Positions 37,348 through 46,683 are shown, counted from the first letter of the stretch. The stretch: DNA of 64,000 bases from a bacterium (GCA_016708315.1 JADJGC010000025.1:4890-68889), one strand, 5' to 3'. Made by a program: numbers and translations. The notes: a model not told the origin generated them from the sequence alone.

Positions 37348-38301
37348 CTAAATGGTCTGGTCCCATTTTTCGATGGTCATTGGCCGACAACGGAGAATCT
37401 GTTGTCGTAATGCTGAATTATCCTCCTTCAAGATCGCAATCACGATCAGTCTATCGATCCCCTTTGCACTCAGATGGGGACGGATCACAACAGAAAGTGG
37501 ATACTTCTCCCAATAGTCGAGGCCTGTCAAGGTCTCAATGTACAGCGAGCGATTCTGCGTCAGACAACGCTTCAAATGGTTCTTGATTGGCACCAATTGT
37601 CCCCGCTTAGCAAAGAGGGCGTTGGGCATCATGCCTCGCGACTTATGGTCAAATTTAGGATTTCGAAACGCACCGCCTGAACGAAGGAAACCTTCCGGCA
37701 CATCCTTTCTTATCTCGTAGATGGCTCCCCAGAACGTGAAGCGACGTGGTAACTTGGCTAAGTTGCGGATGATGCGCGTTAAGGCCGTACGGTATGACCT
37801 ATTGTACATTTTCCCAAGTCTAATCGGATCGAGACCGTGTTCGAACACGTTCAGTCCAAAGGCGTCATCTCCATAAATGATTGTGGCTGCGAATGCATCA
37901 GCCTGAGCTTCAAGGTCTTCTTCGCGTGCATCGACCAGCTTTGGGTGAATGTCTTTGAAGCATGCTCCCAGAATCTCGCGCAATTCATGGGCGAGGGTAA
38001 ACAGCTGGACCTCTTCAGTCGTCAGGGCGAACAAAGATGAAGATTTCGTCACCTTCTTTGTTGAACATGCCTCCGGGTCCAGCGTCTGCGGATAGGGCAC
38101 TATTGCGGTCACTCCCATAGTTCCCAAGAGCAGCCTTTTGAAGCCCTTGAGTGTAAGATGCCCTTTGATTCCATAGAAACGCCTGCACGCCATCGCGAGA
38201 TACTCTGGGTCCTTGATTCGACGCCGACCTGAAGTTCTCCAGAAGTGATCGCAGAAGTTCATCAACGATTTGTCAACAGCTACTTGAACCTGCTCCAGCA
38301 T
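37348..38301 (-). CDS. ImmA/IrrE-like protein with degenerate zinc motif
   Basis: This 317-residue protein resembles ImmA/IrrE metallopeptidases, which cleave XRE repressors to induce mobile elements. The expected HExxH reads HELRE in TLAHELREILG, so the second His is replaced by Glu; the downstream acidic ligand region EEDLEAQADAFAATII is kept. Catalysis is therefore doubtful. The gene follows the XRE gene with a 2-base gap, the usual ImmR-ImmA order. It may act as a non-proteolytic modulator of that repressor. Confidence 0.75.
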   Translation of the reverse strand: MLEQVQVAVDKSLMNFCDHFWRTSGRRRIKDPEYLAMACRRFYGIKGHLTLKGFKRLLLGTMGVTAIVPYPQTLDPEACSTKKVTKSSSLFALTTEEVQLFTLAHELREILGACFKDIHPKLVDAREEDLEAQADAFAATIIYGDDAFGLNVFEHGLDPIRLGKMYNRSYRTALTRIIRNLAKLPRRFTFWGAIYEIRKDVPEGFLRSGGAFRNPKFDHKSRGMMPNALFAKRGQLVPIKNHLKRCLTQNRSLYIETLTGLDYWEKYPLSVVIRPHLSAKGIDRLIVIAILKEDNSALRQQILRCRPMTIEKWDQTI

Positions 38302-38303
38302 TT

Positions 38304-38696
38304 CTAACCCCCGCTCTTCCCCTTCCCCTTCTGCTTCAGCTCGCGGTAAAGATTCGCTATTACTCTCTTGGCTTCAAAACTTAGATCACCTCTGAATCTG
38401 TGACCAACATTTACAGTCTGGTCCTTCATCGCTTGCTGAAATAACTCTTCGACATCGAATCTGTCTTGCTCCTGCACGGTTGCGTCAAGATATCCAGCGA
38501 TCTTCATCAACTCTTCCAGATCCTCTCCGTATGCCGCTGCAAGGCTCTTAAGTATCCGTGGATGTGGGTCTTTCCGTTTTCCGCTTTCGATCAAGCAAAG
38601 ATAGGCATTAGAGACGCCTGACAGCTCCTCGACCTGGCGGAGCGTCATTCCACGCTCCTCTCTCCTCGCCTTCAAATAGGCTCCAATTTTGCTCAC
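38304..38696 (-). CDS. XRE-family repressor
   Basis: This 130-residue protein has an N-terminal helix-turn-helix (about 1-60; MTLRQVEELSGVSNAYLCLIESGKR) and a C-terminal helical region ending in Lys/Gly. Start is GTG 38696 because an AGGAGGG site ends just upstream; the Met at 38717 would overlap that site. It is divergent from a second XRE gene and forms a unit with the ImmA-like gene. It probably represses the element's genes from operators at 38706-38820. Confidence 0.9.
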   Translation of the reverse strand: MSKIGAYLKARREERGMTLRQVEELSGVSNAYLCLIESGKRKDPHPRILKSLAAAYGEDLEELMKIAGYLDATVQEQDRFDVEELFQQAMKDQTVNVGHRFRGDLSFEAKRVIANLYRELKQKGKGKSGG

Positions 38697-38705
38697 CAAC
38701 CCTCC

Positions 38706-38820
38706 TGTTAGGTACATCTAAACTAACAGAATCTGCTAACATATGCAAGCAGTTTTTACAATTTTAGATTTAGGACTTGTTGTCAAGTTAGCAAAGTCTT
38801 TCTATTGTAAGCAAATGTTA
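38706..38820. promoter_or_regulatory. Divergent promoter/operator region of the element
   Basis: The AT-rich gap between two XRE genes contains repeated half-sites: TGTTAG (38706-38711), CTAACA (38723-38728), TGCTAACA (38734-38741), TTAGCA (38788-38793) and TGTTAAC near 38817. Inverted pairing of these half-sites fits binding of a dimeric XRE repressor. Confidence 0.5.
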
Positions 38821-38828
38821 ACGAGGCT

Positions 38829-39056
38829 ATGCAAGATATCATGAACCGTACAAAGCTCCGACTCGACACGATTGTTGATCTCCTGACACGAAAGAACCTT
38901 TCGCAGAATTGGCTGGCAAAGAGACTTAACATATCCAGCGGCTACATGTCGCAACTACTGACCGGACAGAGAACTCCATCGCCAAGTCTGCGTGCCCGAA
39001 TTCTCGAGCACTTTCCCGAGACCACGTTTGACGATCTGTTCGAGATCATGAAGTGA
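38829..39056 (+). CDS. Small XRE-family DNA-binding protein
   Basis: This 75-residue protein is a single helix-turn-helix domain (NLSQNWLAKRLNISSGYMSQLLTGQRTPSPSLR). Its stop overlaps the GTG start of the next gene by four bases, so it is the first gene of the rightward operon. A Cro-like or excision-control role is likely by position. Confidence 0.85.
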   Translation: MQDIMNRTKLRLDTIVDLLTRKNLSQNWLAKRLNISSGYMSQLLTGQRTPSPSLRARILEHFPETTFDDLFEIMK

Positions 39057-39277
39057 CGATCAATAACGAGGGCATTCAGGGAGGATTGGAATTGCTCGCG
39101 AGGATCATTGCCCGCAAAGTGATAGCCCAAGAGTCAACTCAATCGACTTCCCCGCCAATCAGTGGACAGGGCAAGTTGATTCGCCAAGAGACGACTCCGA
39201 CGCCATCCAGCAGGAAGCTGCTGGCTCTCCACCGAAAGAGGGAACGCCCTGAAGCGGTCACTTTACAACCGGATTAG
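39053..39277 (+). CDS. Small hypothetical protein of the element
   Basis: This 74-residue protein has an amphipathic N-terminal helix (GLELLARIIARKVIAQ) and a Pro/Ser/Thr-rich then basic tail. It overlaps the previous XRE gene by four bases (GTGA), indicating coupling. No known domain is recognised. Confidence 0.6.
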   Translation: MTINNEGIQGGLELLARIIARKVIAQESTQSTSPPISGQGKLIRQETTPTPSSRKLLALHRKRERPEAVTLQPD

Positions 39278-39305
39278 GAAGATCAAATCTGCGAGGTCCT
39301 ATACC

Positions 39306-39741
39306 ATGGCAGAGCTTGCTGAACTTTGAAGTCCACGTACGAACCGTCCAAGCCTGGCATAAGGCGGGCCTCACACCAAACAATTCCAACAATCGACCTC
39401 TCTTGTTTCGGGGTGATATCATCAAGGCATTCCACACCAAGCGTCGAGATCGGGGGCGTCACAAACTAAGACCCGGCGAATTCTACTGTCCAAGATGTCA
39501 CGAACCCAGAAGACCAAGACCTGATTCCGTTACTTTTGAAGTTACAAACAAACGTGTTGGCAAGACGGCGCTACAAGTCATGATCCGTGCATCATGTCAG
39601 ACCTGCGGCTGCCATCTGAACTTGATTTCGACTGACAAATACCTGGAACGACAAAGAGAACAAATGAATCCGGTGCAGCAGCAGCGAGGATTAGAGTGTG
39701 GGAAATTGGTCTTCGTATTCACTGACTTGAAAGCAGGATAA
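39306..39741 (+). CDS. MerR-like helix-turn-helix plus zinc-ribbon protein, probable frameshift at its start
   Basis: The frame from TTG 39316 gives 141 residues: a truncated winged-helix segment (VHVRTVQAWHKAGL) and a zinc ribbon (CPRCHEP and CQTCGCH, about 60-100). An ATG at 39306 gives MAELAEL in another frame, and joining the two by one-base removal near 39328 restores a complete MerR/excisionase-like start. Its place just before the tyrosine recombinase gene suggests a recombination directionality or regulatory role. Confidence 0.7.
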
Positions 39742-39764
39742 TGTTATGATGATCAACTCGGAAA

Positions 39765-40841
39765 ATGAGAGAATCAAGAAATGTACTTGATCGGTTGAAA
39801 GAGCCTGGCGGCTTTTCGGACGACTCTATCAATTCGATCTCGGGAGCGCTTCTCAAATATGACCAATATTCCAATTCTGAAGATTATGGGCTGATGTCGC
39901 CTGCGAAAGCAGTGGCGTTCAAGAAGTGGCTTTCAGAGCAACAGGTCAGAGGCAGACCAATTTCCCTGACGAGCAACTATCACACCTTGAGGCACGTCCG
40001 AGGCTTCGTCAAATGGCTTACCGGCGAACCGGGATTCAAGATACAAAACTTGAGAGATTCGATTGACTATCTGAACCTCGATCAAAATCAGATCCGGGAA
40101 GCGACCGCTCCTAAATATGCCGAATCCCCGTCACTCGAACATACGAAGCAGCTTGTGGCATCCATCGATCAATCAGGCGAAATCGGAAAGCGCGATGCTG
40201 CGCTCATCGCGTACCTCTTGCTGACCGGAATGCGAGACTTAGCAGTGGCGTCATTCCCTATCGTTTGTTTTGACCGGACCACGCTATTGATCAAGCAGGA
40301 CCCTGCAAAGGGCGTCAAAACCAAACGAAGAAAGACCATTTACTCGCAACTTCTCCAATTCGATGAATCTCTCGTAAGAGTTGTTCTCAATTGGTACGAT
40401 TACCTTGTGAATGAAAAGCAATTCAAACCAACAGATCCCCTTTTTCCCCAAACCGACATTCGGCAATCTGTAGGCGGGTACTCCTTTGAATCACGTGGGG
40501 TGAAGCCGGAATTTTGGCAAACAGCTTCGCCCATTCGGAAGATTATACTTGATCGCTCACGAGAAGCGAATTTGCCGTATTTCAAACCGCATTTGTTCCG
40601 CCGTGCTGCAATCCGCCTTGCCACCCCCTTTGCGAAAAACGCCGAGCAGATAAGAGCCTTGAGCCAGAACTTCGGCCACGATAACATTGGCACAACGCTT
40701 ATGACTTACGGTATGCTTGATACCCACCAAGTCATCGAAATCGTAGGAAAGATGGATTTTGGTGCGGTTCCAAAGGGAAAAGTCGATAAGGCGCAGATTG
40801 CCTCGATGATAGCCTACCTTCAAAGTCTGAATGATGAATGA
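39765..40841 (+). CDS. Tyrosine recombinase/integrase
   Basis: This 358-residue protein has an N-terminal SAM-like core-binding domain (to about residue 115) and a catalytic domain with Arg in LLTGMRDLAV, a Lys in the beta-hairpin GVKTKRRKT, HLFRR (HxxR), FGHDNIGTT (the second His) and the nucleophile Tyr in MTYGML. All catalytic residues are present. It is the second recombinase of the element besides the serine integrase and could act in resolution or in a nested element. Confidence 0.92.
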   Translation: MRESRNVLDRLKEPGGFSDDSINSISGALLKYDQYSNSEDYGLMSPAKAVAFKKWLSEQQVRGRPISLTSNYHTLRHVRGFVKWLTGEPGFKIQNLRDSIDYLNLDQNQIREATAPKYAESPSLEHTKQLVASIDQSGEIGKRDAALIAYLLLTGMRDLAVASFPIVCFDRTTLLIKQDPAKGVKTKRRKTIYSQLLQFDESLVRVVLNWYDYLVNEKQFKPTDPLFPQTDIRQSVGGYSFESRGVKPEFWQTASPIRKIILDRSREANLPYFKPHLFRRAAIRLATPFAKNAEQIRALSQNFGHDNIGTTLMTYGMLDTHQVIEIVGKMDFGAVPKGKVDKAQIASMIAYLQSLNDE

Positions 40842-40945
40842 TGCACCTGCAACTAATCAGAAAGAGATTGCAAACTCTCCCTGAATCGCATTACTTTTTG
40901 AGTCAAATTGACAGATCGACTGTCGGAGGTAAAGCTGGATCAACT
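40841..40945 (+). CDS. Short ORF coupled to the tyrosine recombinase
   Basis: A 34-codon frame begins at an ATG that overlaps the recombinase stop (TGATG). No domain is recognised. It could be a leader or a remnant of a longer gene. Confidence 0.3.
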
Positions 40946-41083
40946 TGAGCAAAAATCCACTTGCGCCAGTAACAGAAGGGAACGAGTCTGGAAGGCTTAG
41001 ACAAAAGGACTGAGGGCATTCTCTCTACCTACCTAAGAGAAATCCCGAGACTCTCCAATGAGTCTGCAAAGACTCATCGTTTC

Positions 41084-44000
41084 ATGGGACTCATCAGTGA
41101 CCTCTTTACAGGAACATCTGCGTCAATCGACGTGGCGCGAGGTATTGAGAAGATCGTAAGGATCAACCTTCAGGATCGCGTGAAAAAGGGTAGGATTGAT
41201 GCTTATTACGGCAATGTCATTATCGAGTTCGAGAATTCGCTAAAGTCGACTGAAGCCATCGCCAAAGAGCAGCTACGAGAATACGCATCAGGCGTCTGGT
41301 CAAAAGAGGGACAGCCCTTTCGAGCGTTACTTTGTGTCGCTACCGATGGTATCGAGTGGAAGGCCTTCCTACCTCGGCATAAGCAGGATCAAAAGCGAGC
41401 TCCCAGACCAGACGAAATAGTACTTGAGCCATTTTACGAGGTGACTCTTACTCCAGACAAACTCCGAGAATTTTGGATATGGTTGACCAGCCTCTTGTTC
41501 AGAACCGAAGCCACAAACCCGACTGCGGAACGATTCAGCATTGATTTCGGAGCGATGAGCCCCGCGTACATAGACGCGTTGGAATCGTTGCGCCGGGCTT
41601 GGACAGAAATTGGCAAATCGCCGGAGCCAAAATTGGCTTTTGAGACTTGGCGCAATTATCTGGCAGTCACCTATGGTAGCGTCGGGAATGAGTCGGAGGA
41701 ACTTACGACTCTCTTCTTGAAGCATACTTATCTGGCCAGTGTTGCTCGTTTTCTCGTTTGGGCTGCATTGTCGTCTGGCAAGTCGAGCGGCAAATTTGGT
41801 GACATCGCCAACGAGATTCTCTCTGGAGAGTACTTTCGCACAAAGGGAATTGAGAACCTGGTCGAAGATGACTTCTTCCAATGGGTGAGACATCACAAAT
41901 CCCAGGATATTATGGGACCCATTTGGGAGAGAATAATTGCACAAATGCGTACTTATGACTTGAGTAGAATTGGACAGGACGTTCTCAAGGGTATTTACCA
42001 GGAGCTGGTTGATCCCAAAGATCGACATGATCTGGGAGAATATTACACGCCCGATTGGCTTTGCGACCGAATCATAGCAGAGCTTCTTCCAAGCAAAGGG
42101 TTCGCGAGTGTCTTAGATCCATCGTGCGGCTCCGGTAGTTTTCTTCATGCAGCCATTACACATCAACTCGAATCAAATCCGGCGAGTAGTAATCCGGAGA
42201 GCTTGAAGGCGATACTCAACAACGTGGTAGGGATCGACATCCACCCGCTTGCTGTCACTATTGCCAAGACAACTTACTTACTTGCAATTCTGCCGCTCTT
42301 GAAGTCTGCAAAGCGACCGGTACAAGTACCTGTGTATTTGGCAGACTCGCTATTCTTACCAGGGGATGTCAAACAGTACGAGTTGGGCCGCAAGCCTGGG
42401 TTTGAAGTCAAGTTTGGCGGGCAATCAGTGATTATCCCAAGTGAACTCATTACCAATGCAGAGTTGTTTGACCCCGCAATCAATGCGTGTGCGAAGGTTG
42501 CCTTGGACCATGCAAAAAGCGAAAAGGAGAGTCGCAAAAGTCTTGCGCGATACTTGGAAAAGGCAGTTCCCGGATTAGTGGAGCTAAATGACTCCGAGGA
42601 AGCAATCACCGCCCTTTGGGATTTTACGGAGACACTTAGTCGACTAATCACAAAAAAGCAAAACTCGATTTGGGCATTTATAGTACGCAATGGCTATCGA
42701 CCAGCAATGCTGCGGGAGAAATTCAAGTATATTGTTGGAAATCCGCCGTGGCTGTCCTACCGCTACATTGCCGACCCAAATTATCAAGCCGAAATCAAAT
42801 TTCGGGCAGTCGATCAGTATGCTATCGCACCCACGTCTCAAAAACTGTTCACGCAAATGGAATTGGCCACGGTCTTTCTCGCTCACTCCCTAACAACCTT
42901 TGGCGAGCTTGGTGCGCGTCTCGGGTTCGTTATGCCCCGTAGTGTTCTTTCTGCAGATCAGCACGAGACGCTGCGAGGACGCAAATATCGTGCTCCCTTC
43001 TTGATTGATGGGTATTGGGATCTCAAAGAGGTAGCACCTGTGTTCAGCGTTCCGACCTGTGTTCTCTTTGCAACGAAGACAAAGGAACAGCCTGCTGGGA
43101 CTATGAGCTACACTATTCCAGCGACAGAATGGTCAGGTCATTTGCAACATCGCGATGTTGGTTGGGCACAGGCGAAAACTGACTTGAAAAAGCGCGAAAC
43201 TAATGCGTCCCTGATTTACATCGGGAAACGCAATGCCCTATCTACGTCATCTGGTTCAACCGAGCCGAGCTTGCCCAGCGAGTATCTTAGTCGCTTTAAT
43301 CAGGGTGCCACCATTGTCCCGCGTAGTTTCTATTTTGTTCGAATTCAAGGTTTGACGAGTCGAATTGACCCAGACAAGCTCTATTCGGCGGAAACTGACC
43401 CGGAACAGGCGAAGCTGGCAAAGAAGCCGTACGATGATGTAGTTCTCAAAGGTCAAGTCGAGGGGCGATTCATTTTTTTGACCTCGATTTCTAAACATGT
43501 CCTACCGTTCGTGATGCTGAATCCGGCGCCTGTCGTACTCCCGTTGTCGGTCACTCATGGCAAACCACTGTTGGTAAGCGTCGAGACAATGCGCAAACAG
43601 GGGTTTCGCGAATTCGCAAAGTGGATGGGGAAAGCCGAAGAAATCTGGGCAACAAAGCGTGGTGACAAAGCCGGGAATCAGAGCATCTATGAGAGACTCG
43701 ATTACAATCGGGGGTTGACTTCTCAAATCCCAAACGCCCTCTACATCGTGTTATATAATGCTGCCGGAACTGATGTCTGCGCTACTCGGGTTGACACTTC
43801 TACAATGACGACCCAGTTTGTTAACGACCATACGCTCTATCGGGCTGACTTTCAATCCGAAGAGGAGGCGGACTTCCTGACCGGAATACTGAACTCCAAT
43901 CCAGTAAACGAATTGATAAAGCCATTCCAATCGATGGGTCTTCAAGGGGAACGTCACGTACACAAGAAGGTTCTCGAACTTCCCATCCCACTTTACAAAT

Positions 44001-44185
44001 CGATTGATAAGCTTCATGTACGACTCGCTGAACTTTCAAAAGAAGCTCACCGGTCTGCTGCTGCCTTTGTCGTCACGGCAACGCTTCAAAAGTCCCTCGC
44101 TCGTCAAAGGGCCGCTATGCGCAACCATTTGAAGGGCACTATGGATGAGATCGACGTCATAGTCGAGAAGATTCTCGGTCGATGA
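41084..44185 (+). CDS. Adenine-specific DNA methyltransferase, type IIG-like
   Basis: This protein of at least 1033 residues has a nuclease-like N-terminus (about 25-75) with GRIDAYYGNVIIEFEN followed by a Gln, compatible with a PD-(D/E)xK variant. A helical region follows, then the methylase: LGEYYTPDWLCDRI, DPSCGSGSFLHAA (motif I, SAM binding) and GNPPWLSYR (motif IV, N6-adenine). The last part (about 770-1010) is probably the target-recognition domain. The frame is open upstream to 40973 and those 37 codons (LEGLDKRTEGILSTYLREIP and on) look coding, so the true start may be a rare codon or lie behind a frameshift. A restriction remnant follows directly. Confidence 0.88.
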   Translation: MGLISDLFTGTSASIDVARGIEKIVRINLQDRVKKGRIDAYYGNVIIEFENSLKSTEAIAKEQLREYASGVWSKEGQPFRALLCVATDGIEWKAFLPRHKQDQKRAPRPDEIVLEPFYEVTLTPDKLREFWIWLTSLLFRTEATNPTAERFSIDFGAMSPAYIDALESLRRAWTEIGKSPEPKLAFETWRNYLAVTYGSVGNESEELTTLFLKHTYLASVARFLVWAALSSGKSSGKFGDIANEILSGEYFRTKGIENLVEDDFFQWVRHHKSQDIMGPIWERIIAQMRTYDLSRIGQDVLKGIYQELVDPKDRHDLGEYYTPDWLCDRIIAELLPSKGFASVLDPSCGSGSFLHAAITHQLESNPASSNPESLKAILNNVVGIDIHPLAVTIAKTTYLLAILPLLKSAKRPVQVPVYLADSLFLPGDVKQYELGRKPGFEVKFGGQSVIIPSELITNAELFDPAINACAKVALDHAKSEKESRKSLARYLEKAVPGLVELNDSEEAITALWDFTETLSRLITKKQNSIWAFIVRNGYRPAMLREKFKYIVGNPPWLSYRYIADPNYQAEIKFRAVDQYAIAPTSQKLFTQMELATVFLAHSLTTFGELGARLGFVMPRSVLSADQHETLRGRKYRAPFLIDGYWDLKEVAPVFSVPTCVLFATKTKEQPAGTMSYTIPATEWSGHLQHRDVGWAQAKTDLKKRETNASLIYIGKRNALSTSSGSTEPSLPSEYLSRFNQGATIVPRSFYFVRIQGLTSRIDPDKLYSAETDPEQAKLAKKPYDDVVLKGQVEGRFIFLTSISKHVLPFVMLNPAPVVLPLSVTHGKPLLVSVETMRKQGFREFAKWMGKAEEIWATKRGDKAGNQSIYERLDYNRGLTSQIPNALYIVLYNAAGTDVCATRVDTSTMTTQFVNDHTLYRADFQSEEEADFLTGILNSNPVNELIKPFQSMGLQGERHVHKKVLELPIPLYKSIDKLHVRLAELSKEAHRSAAAFVVTATLQKSLARQRAAMRNHLKGTMDEIDVIVEKILGR

Positions 44186-44240
44186 CTCGCCACCGCATGT
44201 TCGAGCATTGCCCAACGTTGATTGGTGATGGCGAAAGCAC

Positions 44241-44504
44241 CGAATTTACCACGACTTCATCTTCACTGCGAACGACAAATCGAAATCCAGCGACTATGAT
44301 CGCGTGTACGTGGTCGAAACAAAGGGGCTTCACCTTGCCGGTAATCTCAAGACCGACTACATTAGAAAGATCTTCGATATCTGCACCAAACAGGCCAAGT
44401 CCAAGACTTGGACCGAGCTTGGTCTTGAAATGAAGGACAAGGACTTGCGCTTCGAAGTCCTTTCAGAAGATGAGTGGGAAGCGAAGTTGAATGAGATACT
44501 GTAG
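44241..44504 (+). pseudogene. C-terminal remnant of a restriction/helicase nuclease (copy 1)
   Basis: About 85 codons are readable: YHDFIFTAND, then VYVVETKGLHLAGNLK, where the Glu-x-Lys of a PD-(D/E)xK nuclease core is visible, ending KLNEIL. It matches the tail of type III-like restriction or DEAD-box nuclease proteins; the helicase is missing. It starts about 55 bases after the methylase. A divergent second copy lies at 52812-53079. Confidence 0.65.
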
Positions 44505-44834
44505 TCTTGAGGCGAGATAGCGACTCTCAGTCATTGCAGAGTTATACTGACAAGGGCAATTGCGGCAGGGATTTACGGGTCGATTGGGATTACAGAAACT
44601 CCGACTTAACGGCGAAACACTACTATAATGATCCAGGTAATCAATTAAACTATAGGCAATGGCGACAAGATATTGCGACTGTTTAGCTGGCTTGACCCTG
44701 GGAACATCTCCAAGCTTTGATTGTTAAACCGAGGGCGAAACTCAAATTGCGCGATCTCTATCCGAAATGTAATTCGTTGGAGTATAGATAATTTTAGTCT
44801 TTGATCTTGTGGTTGAACTGGATATCTTAATGTT
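44505..44834. other. Gene-free stretch before the metal island
   Basis: No supported frame, RNA or repeat is seen in these 330 AT-rich bases. Presumably it holds the promoter of the efflux genes. Confidence 0.4.
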
Positions 44835-45266
44835 ATGTTTTTGGACAGTCTCATGAAACCACTATACGTCTGGGTAATACTTCTGCTGATTTGCAATGCT
44901 CCCATTCGCGGACTGAATGTTCTGTGCGTAGGCGAATCAGGGCACATGGAGCTCGAGTCGGCCTGGTCAGCGTGTTGCACCGCAGACGCAAAGCCAAACG
45001 ACCAATACAACAGTGAACTCTGCGGCATCGATAATGATTGTGGTTCTTGCGTCGATGTGGCATATCGAATTGATTCTGCACTTCGGACCGCTCCAAACAC
45101 AAATGCTTCGTTATTACAGATTCCAGTTGGCATACCACTTGGTTCACTATGCAGCTCCACCGCTCCATTAGCTGAAACCGACGACCTTATTCGATATTGT
45201 TTCTTCGACTCGGCCCATGCAACTCCTGCAATTGCGCTCCTCCTTAGCGGCGTAATCCGCTGCTGA
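44835..45266 (+). CDS. Cys-rich secreted protein upstream of czcC
   Basis: This 143-residue protein (137 from the Met at 44853) has a hydrophobic N-terminal signal (YVWVILLLICNAPIRG) and Cys motifs LCVGESGHMELESAWSACC and CGIDNDCGSCVDV. The His/Glu/Cys arrangement looks like a small periplasmic metal-binding protein. It precedes the RND efflux genes on the same strand, as do similar proteins in related clusters. Assignment as a metal chaperone is inference. Confidence 0.65.
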   Translation: MFLDSLMKPLYVWVILLLICNAPIRGLNVLCVGESGHMELESAWSACCTADAKPNDQYNSELCGIDNDCGSCVDVAYRIDSALRTAPNTNASLLQIPVGIPLGSLCSSTAPLAETDDLIRYCFFDSAHATPAIALLLSGVIRC

Positions 45267-45364
45267 TTCTCTAAGCATTCCTGACTTGATATCACGCCCT
45301 GCGATTACGCGGGCTCATTGCTCTCCCTTGGGGATAGCTTGTTACAATGCTTGGAGGATAATTG

Positions 45365-46681
45365 ATGAAGAAACTGACACTTGCCTTTTTGATTTTCGAA
45401 GTACTTGCTTGCTCTACCTTGGCTACTGCCGAAACCCAACTAACGGACACGCTCGAGCTACCTGGTATCTTTGGTGAGTCGGGTGTCTCTCTTGGTGTGA
45501 ATGTCACAGCAGACACCGTAATCTCAATCTCTGATGCCTTGGGGCTCGCGATTTCCCGCAATCCGCTTGTCGGCATTGCACGAGCCAGAATCACTGCAGC
45601 CCAAGGGCGACTTCAGCAAAGCGGTTATCGACCAAATCCGGAGTTCTCCGCAGAAGTAGAGGACTTTGGGAGGGGTGAAAAGTCCTCTCCAGCTCAAACG
45701 ACCATTGGCGTCGAGCAGCCATTTGAATTGTTCGGTAAGCGCGGCGCGAGACAGGCGGTAGCCGAAGCGGAACTTTCGGCGGAAAGGTATTTGGCGCAGC
45801 AGCCTCTCCTTGATCTGTATCAGTCGGTTACAATAACATTTGTCTCGGCACTTGGAGCTGGCGCAAGTTTTTCTCTAACCCGCCAAAGACTCGACCTCTC
45901 ACGCAAGATCGAAGAAGCTGTTGGAACCAAAGTTGCTGATGGCGCTGTGCCCAAGGCAGAACTACTCCGAGCACAATCAACAACCAAGCTGGCGGAAATC
46001 GAACTTTCAACCGCCGAGGCTATTGCCGCACAGCACCGCCTGGCGCTCGCGTCATTGTGGGGCTCGGCAGAGAGCGGATTCCGTGTTGAAGGCTCACTTG
46101 ACGATTGGTTGATTTCCGAATCGACAAGTACCCGAGAATTCCAAATTGAAGACAATCCGGAATTGGCAAGCCTTCGCGAACAAGTGCGTGCCAGAAACGC
46201 GGAGATCCGTTTGGCAAAGGCTACCGGCAAACCCGATGTAAGTTTAGGAGCAGGCTACCGACGACTTCACGACGAGGGCAGCAATGCATTTTTGGTTTGG
46301 GCTGCAATCCCATTGCCTTTCTTCAATCGAAACCAGGGTGGTGTTGCCGAAGCCGTTGCACGGTTGAGCCAGTCGGAAGCGGAGCTGGCAGCGACCCGCC
46401 AAAGGATCGTGGGCGAGATTAGTCAACTACTGGTGCTTGCGAAGGTTCAGCGGAAACAAGTCAGTGTTCTCAGGGAACAGGTGATCCCGCCCGCCCAAGA
46501 GGCGATGGAGGAAATCGACTTCGCTTATCGGCTTGGCTCGCAACCTTACATAAACGTACTCGACGCCCAGCGAACGTTGTCTGAACTTCAGAGCGTGATT
46601 GATGCACTCGTTGCTGGAGCTCGGTCGACTGCCGAAATAGAACAACTAATTGGTCACCGATTAAGTCCGGTGAGGAGATAG
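45365..46681 (+). CDS. czcC: TolC-family outer-membrane efflux protein (CzcC/CusC)
   Basis: This 438-residue protein has a signal peptide ending TATA and two OEP repeats rich in helical coiled-coil (ALGLAISRNPLVGIARARITAAQGRLQQSGY; ALASLWGSAES). It forms the outer-membrane channel of a tripartite heavy-metal pump. GGAGG precedes the ATG. The frame is intact, unlike the following pump genes, whose start is almost contiguous (2-base gap). Confidence 0.9.
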   Translation: MKKLTLAFLIFEVLACSTLATAETQLTDTLELPGIFGESGVSLGVNVTADTVISISDALGLAISRNPLVGIARARITAAQGRLQQSGYRPNPEFSAEVEDFGRGEKSSPAQTTIGVEQPFELFGKRGARQAVAEAELSAERYLAQQPLLDLYQSVTITFVSALGAGASFSLTRQRLDLSRKIEEAVGTKVADGAVPKAELLRAQSTTKLAEIELSTAEAIAAQHRLALASLWGSAESGFRVEGSLDDWLISESTSTREFQIEDNPELASLREQVRARNAEIRLAKATGKPDVSLGAGYRRLHDEGSNAFLVWAAIPLPFFNRNQGGVAEAVARLSQSEAELAATRQRIVGEISQLLVLAKVQRKQVSVLREQVIPPAQEAMEEIDFAYRLGSQPYINVLDAQRTLSELQSVIDALVAGARSTAEIEQLIGHRLSPVRR

Positions 46682-46683
46682 CC

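Noticed and set aside
38706..38820. CRISPR-like array from the repeated TTAGCA/TGCTAA hexamers
   Set aside because: The half-sites are too short and unevenly spaced and there are no spacers; an operator cluster fits better.
35796..44504. Direct repeat of the tRNA-Asn 3' end marking the right end of the element
   Set aside because: I looked for a second copy of the T-arm and acceptor sequence at 44-45 kb and near 53 kb and did not find one, so the right boundary stays undefined.
41084..44504. DISARM or BREX defence system
   Set aside because: Only a methylase and a nuclease tail are present; none of the other hallmark genes (drmA/drmB/drmC, pglZ, brxC) is seen.
44645..45295. 216-residue minus-strand frame opposite the Cys-rich protein
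   Set aside because: The plus-strand frame has a signal peptide and structured Cys motifs and the right direction for the operon; the minus frame has no domain-like pattern.
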